Source: Mesorhizobium sp. Root157 (GTDB taxonomy: Bacteria > Pseudomonadota > Alphaproteobacteria > Rhizobiales > Rhizobiaceae). From it: DNA of 64,000 bases. The notes under the pieces were generated by a model. The model saw nothing but the letters and a program-made list of their open reading frames with translations, was not told where the DNA came from and ran no database searches. The stretch lies in contig NZ_LMGJ01000003.1 in NCBI RefSeq assembly GCF_001427385.1, forward strand, positions 202,363 through 266,362, written 5' to 3'. The position numbers and the translations under genes were made by a program. Below are positions 58,234 to 64,000 of this stretch, one piece after another (positions within the stretch are counted from its first letter, which is position 1; each line of letters opens with the position of its first letter).

Positions 58234-58713
58234 ATGACAGTTCAAACGCCTGCCAATCCCGTCGCAATAGACCAATTGGACCGCATCGACCGTAATATCC
58301 TGTCGGCGCTGGCGGCTGACGGACGGCTTTCCATGGCCGAACTGGCGACAAAGGTCGGGCTGTCGAAGACGCCGGTGCAGGCGCGCGTGAAGCGGCTGGA
58401 AAAGGACGGCTATATTCGCGGCTATGCGGCCATCATCGATCGCGAGCGGATGGGCGAAGGCCATGTCGCCTTCGTGCAGGTGAAGCTGTCGGACACGCGT
58501 TCGGCGGCGCTGGACGCGTTCAACCGCGCCGTCCAGAGCGTGCCGGAGATCGAGCAGTGCCACATGATGGCGTCGAGCTTCGACTATCTGCTCAAGGTGC
58601 GCACGCGCGACATCGCCGCCTATCGCCGCGTGCTGGGCGAGCGGATCTCGGCGCTGCCGCATGTGGCGCAGACATCGACCTTCGTGGCGATGGAGACGGT
58701 GAAGGACCGGTAG
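58234..58713 (+). CDS. putR: Lrp/AsnC family regulator, probable PutR
   Basis: A 159-residue transcription factor with an N-terminal winged helix (LDRIDRNILSALAADGRLSMAELA, VGLSKTPVQARVKRLE) and a C-terminal RAM ligand domain. Its position back to back with putA matches PutR of Agrobacterium and other rhizobia, which activates putA in response to proline; this is inferred from synteny. The TAG stop lies exactly at the edge of a dispersed repeat. Confidence 0.88.
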   Translation: MTVQTPANPVAIDQLDRIDRNILSALAADGRLSMAELATKVGLSKTPVQARVKRLEKDGYIRGYAAIIDRERMGEGHVAFVQVKLSDTRSAALDAFNRAVQSVPEIEQCHMMASSFDYLLKVRTRDIAAYRRVLGERISALPHVAQTSTFVAMETVKDR

Positions 58714-58800
58714 AGCGGTTCATGAAACTTCTCTAATTCATTGTTTCTACATAATTCTTGACGGGAAATCGGTTTCGACTTTTCCTGGAATCGCTCCAGA
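58711..58800 (+). repeat. Rhizobial palindromic intergenic repeat
   Basis: The sequence agagcggttcatg ... cattgtttctacataattc ... gggaaatcggtttcgacttttcctggaatcgctc has the layout of the common rhizobial intergenic repeats. It starts within the TAG stop of the lrp gene and ends at the di-heme peroxidase stop. Confidence 0.5.
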
Positions 58801-58801
58801 G

Positions 58802-60007
58802 CTAATCGCTCAACGTTTTCAGGAAGGCGACGAGCGCCGAACGCTCGCGCTCGGACAACTGGACAGGATGTTGCTCGGTGGTGCCTTCAATGCTGGCGGG
58901 GGCATTGAGATAGTTATCGACCACCTGCTCCAGCGTCGCGAACTGGCCGGCGTGCATGTAGGGCGGCCGGGTGGCAACGCCGCGCAGCGACGGCGTCTTG
59001 AAGGCGCGAACCAGTTCCTCGCCGGTCTTGCGGATGAAGCGCAACTCGCCGCAGGCTTCCACTCCGCCGTCGCGATAGGGGCCGAGGCAGTTGAACGGAT
59101 CGGCCTCGACTTGCGCGAGCGCGTCGATGCGGCCACGGTCCGGCGGCAGACCCGGTCTTGGGGAAACGCCGACATTGTGGAAGCTGCCGTCGGTGAACAG
59201 TGGGCCATTGTGACAGGTGACGCAGTTCGCCCTGCCGATGAACAGCTTGAGCCCCTGCATCTCCGCATCGGACAAGGAAGCGTCGCCTTGTGGTTCGGTA
59301 CCGGAAGCGAGCGCTTCGGCAAAGTGGTCGAAGCGCGTCGGCGGCGGCATCAGCGACCGTTCGAAGGCGGCGATGGCCTTGCCGATATTGGCGAAGACGC
59401 GGTTGACGCCGCCGCGCTGGTCCTCGTTCATCGCGGCCCACGCTGCCCTTTCGGCATCGGTGCCGAATGGACCCGCCTTGGCCGGTATGCCGTAAAGGTC
59501 GGGCAGCGGACCGAAAATGCGCTCGTAGCGCTCGCCGAAGCGCGCCTTGATGTAGTGGGCGTAGGCGGCGCGGTTGCCGGCATGCTCGAGCGGGTTTTCG
59601 AGCGGCGTCAGCGCCTGCGACCAAAGGCTGTCGCGCCTGCCGTCCCAGAAGAACCACGCATTGTAGGCGACACCGGCAAGCGGCATGGTGCGCCGGTTGG
59701 TGCGGCCAACGCCCATGCCAAGCGGCAGGTCATCCTGGAACTGGCGGTCTATTCTGTGGCAGGTCGAGCACGAGACGGTGCCGTCGCGGCTGAGTTTCTG
59801 ATCGAAGAACAGGGTCGAGCCGAGGGCGGCGGCCCCCGGATCGTCCGCGAAACGGTTGGTGGTGTCGGGCTTGAGCGGTGGCAGCGCGGAAAGCGACAGC
59901 GAGGCAATGGTGGCTTTTTCCGCATCGGAGAACTGCGGCTTGCCGCAACCGGCCAGCATCGCGGCCAATGCAAGGGCAAGGCAAACCGAAGCGATGCGCG
60001 TCATCAC
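58802..60007 (-). CDS. Di-heme cytochrome c peroxidase / MauG-family lipoprotein
   Basis: A 401-residue periplasmic protein with a lipoprotein signal (lipobox LAGC, residues 18-21) and two c-type heme sites, CSTCH and CVTCH, in the CcpA/MauG arrangement. DGRRDSLWSQALTPLENPLEH and LRGVATRPPYMHAGQF are family motifs. It either reduces hydrogen peroxide or performs MauG-like oxidation. It starts four bases after the FixH-like gene, so the two are co-transcribed. Confidence 0.9.
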   Translation of the reverse strand: MMTRIASVCLALALAAMLAGCGKPQFSDAEKATIASLSLSALPPLKPDTTNRFADDPGAAALGSTLFFDQKLSRDGTVSCSTCHRIDRQFQDDLPLGMGVGRTNRRTMPLAGVAYNAWFFWDGRRDSLWSQALTPLENPLEHAGNRAAYAHYIKARFGERYERIFGPLPDLYGIPAKAGPFGTDAERAAWAAMNEDQRGGVNRVFANIGKAIAAFERSLMPPPTRFDHFAEALASGTEPQGDASLSDAEMQGLKLFIGRANCVTCHNGPLFTDGSFHNVGVSPRPGLPPDRGRIDALAQVEADPFNCLGPYRDGGVEACGELRFIRKTGEELVRAFKTPSLRGVATRPPYMHAGQFATLEQVVDNYLNAPASIEGTTEQHPVQLSERERSALVAFLKTLSD

Positions 60008-60011
60008 CCAC

Positions 60012-60458
60012 TCACAGCGCCAGGTTGAAGACCACGGTATCGGACCCTGCCGCCGCCGATATCGACAGCCGCAATTGCCACCAACCGCGCATGGTGAATT
60101 TCATGCCTTCGATACGATAATGGCCGTTTCCAAGGTAACCGGTCACCTGCGGGCTGGTCGGCAGGCCGTGATTGTGCTCCGGCATGCCGCCTGACACGTC
60201 GATCGCGGCGTATTCAACCGGCTTGCCGGATGCCGTCTTGACGGTCACCAGCCACGCATGCAGATCGCCCTGCCACACTGTACTGCTCTCCGGCTCGATG
60301 CTGACCGTGAAAAGCCCGTTTACCGTTTTCCGGGAGCGGGAAATATCCGAATCGGCTTCGTGGCGTCCGAACCCGCTCACATAGACGGCAGCCAGAACGC
60401 CGAGCAGCACCGCCGCGAGGCAGCACGCAGCCAGAAGATAACGCCCCAACGATGCCAA
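60012..60458 (-). CDS. FixH/YtkA-like membrane-anchored periplasmic protein
   Basis: A protein of about 148 residues with one N-terminal helix (RYLLAACCLAAVLLGVLAAVY) and a periplasmic beta-sandwich domain of the FixH/YtkA type (SIEPESSTVWQGD, GGMPEHNHGLP, GMKFTMRGWWQLRL). MPEHNHG has the look of a copper site. The TTG at 60458 is favoured because AAAGGGAG sits five bases upstream; ATG 60503 and 60527 are alternatives. The stop is four bases before the di-heme peroxidase start, giving a two-gene periplasmic redox unit. Confidence 0.75.
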   Translation of the reverse strand: MASLGRYLLAACCLAAVLLGVLAAVYVSGFGRHEADSDISRSRKTVNGLFTVSIEPESSTVWQGDLHAWLVTVKTASGKPVEYAAIDVSGGMPEHNHGLPTSPQVTGYLGNGHYRIEGMKFTMRGWWQLRLSISAAAGSDTVVFNLAL

Positions 60459-60601
60459 AACCGCTCCCTTTGCAGTATGAACGCAGACCGATGCCGTCTG
60501 CATCCCCTTTGGCGGGAAAAAGCGCAAGCCGCGCCGCGCATGAGGTCATGCGCCGCCAGAAATCTACTGCATCGGTACTACGCCCGGGAGACAAATGTGC
60601 C

Positions 60602-60638
60602 AAAAAGAAAACGGGCGCGCTGATGAAGCGCGCCCGTT
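60602..60638 (-). terminator. Terminator of gabD
   Basis: On the minus strand an 11-bp stem AACGGGCGCGC / GCGCGCCCGTT is followed by TTCTTTTTG. It lies 119 bp past the gabD stop, with repeat R5 in between. Confidence 0.8.
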
Positions 60639-60654
60639 CGTAAAAGGCGATAGG

Positions 60655-60754
60655 CGGCGCGATCTTTCAGATTCGCTGGCCGCGCTCTAAGTATTTGTTT
60701 TTATGCATGTCGTTGTCCCGAAACCGGTTCCCACTTTCGGGCGACATGCATTAA
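60655..60754 (+). repeat. Palindromic intergenic repeat, family R5, in the gabD 3' region
   Basis: A near-copy of 20621-20723, with the shared gatctttcagattcgctgg and gcatgtcgtt.tcccgaaaccgg stretches and a terminal hairpin. It occupies the space between the gabD stop and its terminator, so it would be transcribed in the gabD 3' UTR. Confidence 0.8.
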
Positions 60755-60756
60755 AT

Positions 60757-62214
60757 TCAGAGGCCGAGGCCGCCGATGCAGACATATTTGGTGTCGAGGT
60801 AGTCATCCATGCCCTGATGACCGCCTTCGCGGCCGAGGCCCGACTCCTTGACGCCGCCGAAGGGCGCTTCCGGCGTGGTGATGACGCCCTCGTTGACGCC
60901 GACCATACCGTATTTCAGGCCTTCCATGACGCGGAAGGCGCGGCCGAGGTCGCCAGTGTAGAAGTAGCAGGCAAGGCCGAACTCGGTGTCGTTGGCGAGC
61001 GCGACCGCTTCTTCCTCGGTCTCGAACTTGAAGACGGGAGCCAGAGGCCCGAAGATCTCGTCCTTCATGAACTTCATCTGAGGTGTCGCACCGGAAATGA
61101 CGGTCGGCTCGAAGAAGGAGCCGCCCAGCGCGTGACGCTTGCCGCCGGAGACGATCTTGCCGCCCTTGGCGACGGCGTCCTCGATGAATTCCTCGACCTT
61201 CTCAACGGCCTTGACGTCGATCAGCGGACCCTGCTGCACGCCGTCTTCGAGACCGGAGCCGACTTTCAAGGTCTTTGCGGCTGCAGCCAGTTTCTCGACG
61301 AACTTGTCGTGAATGCCGGCCTGAACGAAGAAGCGGTTGGTGCAAACGCAGGTCTGGCCCGAATTGCGGTACTTGGCGGCAATGGCACCCTGCACCGCAC
61401 GATCGATATCAGCATCGTCGAAGACCAGGAACGGCGCGTTACCGCCGAGTTCCATCGATACCTTCTTGACGGTCCCGGCCGACTTCTGGATCAGCATCTT
61501 GCCGATCTCGGTCGATCCGGTGAAGGTGATCTTCCTGACCAGCGGATTGGAGCAAAGCTCGTCGCCGATTTCGCCGGCCGAACCGGTGACGATGTTGACG
61601 ACGCCCTTGGGGAATCCGACTTCCTCGCACAGCGCGCCCCAGGCAAGGCCCGAGTAAGGCGTCTGCGAGGCAGGCTTGACGACCGCCGTGCAGCCGGCAG
61701 CGAGCGCCGGGCCGAGCTTGCGCGACAGCATCGAGGACGGGAAATTCCACGGCGTGATGGCGGCGATGACGCCGACCGGCTCCCTGGTCACCAGGACCCG
61801 GCGATCCGCCCACGGAGAGGGCACCACGTCGCCATAGGCGCGGCGGGCCTCCTCGGCGAACCACAGCACATAGGCCGCGGACGAACCGACCTCGCCCTTG
61901 GCTTCGGTCAAGGACTTGCCCTGCTCCAGGGTCAGCAGTTCGGCCAGGACGTCCTGATTGTCCATGATGGCGTCGTGCAGTTTGCGCAGCAACTTCGAGC
62001 GCTCGAGCGCCGAGGTCTTGCGGAACGACTTGAATGCTTCTTCCGCAGCCTCGATGGCGCGACGGGTTTCGGCGCCGCCCGCCTTCGGCACGGTTCCGAT
62101 CTTGAGACCGGTGGCGGGGTTGATGACATCGATGGTCTGGCCGGAATCGGCCTGCACCCACTCGCCATTGATGAGATTGGCCTGCCGCATGAAATGGCTG
62201 GTTTTCTGGAGCAT
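60757..62214 (-). CDS. gabD: NAD(P)-dependent succinate-semialdehyde dehydrogenase
   Basis: A 485-residue aldehyde dehydrogenase. FTGSTEIGKML (cofactor loop), MELGGNAPFLVFDDAD (general-base Glu) and NSGQTCVCTNRFF (catalytic Cys) are present, and the length matches E. coli GabD. It oxidises succinate semialdehyde to succinate in GABA breakdown. GGAGG seven to eight bases upstream decides the ATG at 62214. It has no transaminase partner in the window. Confidence 0.9.
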   Translation of the reverse strand: MLQKTSHFMRQANLINGEWVQADSGQTIDVINPATGLKIGTVPKAGGAETRRAIEAAEEAFKSFRKTSALERSKLLRKLHDAIMDNQDVLAELLTLEQGKSLTEAKGEVGSSAAYVLWFAEEARRAYGDVVPSPWADRRVLVTREPVGVIAAITPWNFPSSMLSRKLGPALAAGCTAVVKPASQTPYSGLAWGALCEEVGFPKGVVNIVTGSAGEIGDELCSNPLVRKITFTGSTEIGKMLIQKSAGTVKKVSMELGGNAPFLVFDDADIDRAVQGAIAAKYRNSGQTCVCTNRFFVQAGIHDKFVEKLAAAAKTLKVGSGLEDGVQQGPLIDVKAVEKVEEFIEDAVAKGGKIVSGGKRHALGGSFFEPTVISGATPQMKFMKDEIFGPLAPVFKFETEEEAVALANDTEFGLACYFYTGDLGRAFRVMEGLKYGMVGVNEGVITTPEAPFGGVKESGLGREGGHQGMDDYLDTKYVCIGGLGL

Positions 62215-62367
62215 GGTCTCGCCTCCGTTTGGCGCTCCTGGCGCCCATATATGGATTTCGCGGAAGGACGCGTCCGGGTTGATCGCGCGTCCGATCAGCG
62301 CTCTTACCCCACGGCAAGCGTGCCGATCAATCTCTGCGCCCAATATAAGCGATAGGCCAGCGCAAAT

Positions 62368-63318
62368 CTAACCAAACACGTGAGAAGCGATCATCACCCA
62401 GGCAGTCGTGGTCAGGACCGCAAAGGCCGTGGACAACGTCATCTGGCTTGAAGACAGAGCCTGTCCTGTGCCGAATTGCGTGGCGATCAGATAGGAATTG
62501 ACGCCCGCCGGCAGCGAAGCGCCGATCACCGCGATCTTTGCGGTAAGCGGCGGCAGGCCGAAAGCCAGGGCAAGCGCAAGGGCCACGGCGGGCATCAGCA
62601 CCAGCTTGGTGACGGACAGCGACAGTGCCGCGCGCAGATTGCCCGAAATACCAAAGGCGCTCAGTTCGGCTCCCATGGCGAAAAGAGCCACCGGGCCGGC
62701 GATATCGGCCATCACGTCGACGAGCCTTGTGCCCAGCCCCGGCAATTGCAGTCCCGTCATACGCCAAGCAAGCCCAGCCAAGATGCCGATAATGAGCGGG
62801 TTGGCGAAGATCTTGCGCAGAAAGGTGATCAAAACCCGTACAAAATTCATGGGCTCGCCGTCGGTGCGGCCAAAGCTTTCGAACATGATCACCGATGCCA
62901 TCATTACGACCGGCAAATGGACGGCGATGAGCAGCGACAGGATATCCACGCCCGGTTGGCCAAGCACGCCGAATACAAACGGAATGCCGAGCAGAACGAG
63001 ATTGGAGAAGGAGCAGGACACTCCACCGACCACCCCTGCCCTGGCATCGCGGCCGAATATGCGGGTGGTGATCAGGTGGCCGACCGTCCAGGCGGTTGCA
63101 ATGGCGCAGAAATAGGCCCCCCAAAGCGCCCAGGGCGCGGACCCATGAAAATCGACCTTGGTCATGGTGCGAAACAGAAGCACCGGCATGGCAATGCCGA
63201 CGGCAAACTCGGCAAGCACCTCTCCGCTGCCCGCCTTCAGATATCCGCTCAAGGCAGCGACATAGCCCAGCGCAACGAGGCCGAAGACGAAAAAGACAGT
63301 TTCGGTGACGGGAGACAT
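62368..63318 (-). CDS. AEC family (auxin efflux carrier-like) transporter
   Basis: A 316-residue membrane protein with about ten helices and the AEC layout: FVFGLVALGYVAALSGYLK first, a central loop near residue 160-170, then GASLPAGVNSYLIATQFG near the end. Bacterial AEC proteins move dicarboxylates or amino-acid derivatives; the substrate is unknown. The start at 63318 has GGAAG upstream and matches family length; the open frame continues 44 codons further but without conserved sequence. It lies upstream of gabD on the same strand, 153 bp away. Confidence 0.87.
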   Translation of the reverse strand: MSPVTETVFFVFGLVALGYVAALSGYLKAGSGEVLAEFAVGIAMPVLLFRTMTKVDFHGSAPWALWGAYFCAIATAWTVGHLITTRIFGRDARAGVVGGVSCSFSNLVLLGIPFVFGVLGQPGVDILSLLIAVHLPVVMMASVIMFESFGRTDGEPMNFVRVLITFLRKIFANPLIIGILAGLAWRMTGLQLPGLGTRLVDVMADIAGPVALFAMGAELSAFGISGNLRAALSLSVTKLVLMPAVALALALAFGLPPLTAKIAVIGASLPAGVNSYLIATQFGTGQALSSSQMTLSTAFAVLTTTAWVMIASHVFG

Positions 63319-63685
63319 GAACTTCCGGAAAGGCAACGCGGCGATAAAGGTCGGGGCAGCAAAAAGGGCGGCCGAGCCAGCGCATAAATCCCAACTATCG
63401 AGCCCGAAAGCAACCACATATCCGATCGGATCAACAAACAGTCGAGCCAAGGTCGTGGACTTATGAATGTGATCGAAACGGCGCCGGAAACGGGAAGTAG
63501 ATGCGAGGAGAAGCGCGACGGGAGATATGGTTCATCGTCCCAGCGGTTCGGCGCGGCAGCTTGCAGCCGTTCAGGTGTCCGCAGGATGTGGGCCACGACT
63601 TGGGGCAGATGCTGCTTGTTTTTCCGATTGCTTTGCAGTCCCTATATGTCCTGAACCGGCAACCGGGCCGGAAACGGGACTGCTC

Positions 63686-64000
63686 ATGCAACGATTTCTC
63701 ATCGCCTTTCTGCTTTTCATGCTGCCGCTTTCGGCACACGCCACCGATGCCGGCTGGGCGGCCTTGCGCGATGGCGGCCATGTCGTGTTGCTGCGCCATG
63801 CCATGGCCAGCGGCAGCGCAGAACCGGCCAATTTCGACATCGACAAATGCAACACCCAGCGCAACCTGTCGGAACGCGGCAAGCAGCAGGCGCGCAAGCT
63901 CGGCGCCCTGTTCGGTGCGCGCGCAGCCCCCATCGAGCGCGTCCAGTCGAGCCGTTACTGCCGCTGCCTCGACACCGCGCGCATCGCCTTCGAGGCGGAG
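63686..64000 (+). CDS. Secreted histidine phosphatase family protein (truncated by window end)
   Basis: The first 105 codons are visible. A signal peptide (residues 1-20, ending AHA) precedes the RH-type catalytic motif VVLLRHAMASGSAEP, then CNTQRNLSERGKQQARKLGALF and the SSRYCRCLDTA stretch, the pattern of periplasmic phosphoglycerate-mutase-like phosphatases. The second catalytic His lies beyond the window. The start has a GAAACGGGA ribosome site. Confidence 0.82.
   Translation, partial: MQRFLIAFLLFMLPLSAHATDAGWAALRDGGHVVLLRHAMASGSAEPANFDIDKCNTQRNLSERGKQQARKLGALFGARAAPIERVQSSRYCRCLDTARIAFEAE

Noticed and set aside
54975..58295. A long open frame (over 1100 codons) antisense to putA
   Set aside because: It mirrors putA codon structure in GC-rich DNA, has low-complexity Arg/Gly/Asp composition and no recognisable domain; putA itself is certain.
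1..64000. CRISPR arrays, toxin-antitoxin pairs, defence islands or biosynthetic clusters
   Set aside because: No regularly spaced short direct repeats, no adjacent small gene pairs of toxin-antitoxin type, and no cas, restriction or synthase genes were seen.

Overview
This 64 kb window is a chromosomal stretch from an alphaproteobacterium of the order Rhizobiales, most like the Mesorhizobium/Aminobacter/Phyllobacterium group. The evidence is the high GC content and the gene order pyrG-secG-tpiA-ppiD-trpD-trpC-moaC-moeA-lexA-comEC-gltX-gltA. It also includes an aapJQMP amino-acid permease next to metC, homologues of two mitochondrial complex I accessory subunits (NDUFS4 and NDUFS6), a direct-repeat LexA box, EcfG/RpoE2-type stress promoters and short palindromic intergenic repeats typical of this order. 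Genus assignment is inference.

Layout. 0-3.4 kb: a composite repeat, an NCS1 permease and a secreted SUMF1-like protein. 3.3-20.4 kb: core genes for CTP synthesis, an L,D-transpeptidase, SecG, triose-phosphate isomerase, a PpiD/SurA-type foldase, tryptophan and molybdenum-cofactor synthesis, LexA, ComEC, GltX and citrate synthase, plus an unlisted 56-codon zinc-ribbon ORF at 14.46 kb. 20.4-23.3 kb: a candidate stress sRNA, csbD behind a clear EcfG promoter, a metallophosphoesterase broken by one amber codon, and a repeat-rich gap. 23.3-31.2 kb: fumC, two DoxX genes, the ppk-ppx polyphosphate operon, the NDUFS6-like protein and an FAD monooxygenase. 31.2-37.2 kb: the aap operon and metC. 37.2-38.9 kb: a decayed prophage remnant (holin-like fragment, frameshifted integrase tail) beside tRNA-Arg, then the NDUFS4-like gene and tRNA-Pro. 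38.9-46.4 kb: hdaA, an AI-2E-family permease, a CDP-alcohol phosphatidyltransferase, purM-purN-sixA, a molybdopterin oxidoreductase and a Cys-rich small protein. 46.4-54.5 kb: a repeat copy, an ABC-F ATPase, DinB, GST, ndk, wrbA, a CinA-N protein, a universal stress protein, gpt and a Nudix hydrolase. 54.5-64 kb: putA with its divergent Lrp-type regulator, a di-heme peroxidase with a FixH-like partner, gabD, an AEC transporter and a histidine phosphatase cut by the window end.

Most of the content is metabolic core. The less ordinary signals are regulatory or repeat-based: three EcfG-type promoters (csbD, a universal stress protein, a candidate ~90-nt sRNA); a repeated GGTGAACGAT-type motif shared by the doxX and wrbA upstream regions with ~32-33 bp spacing; several dispersed palindromic repeat families, two of which appear to supply the stop codon of the adjacent gene; and a prophage scar. 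I see no CRISPR array, toxin-antitoxin pair, biosynthetic cluster or defence island.
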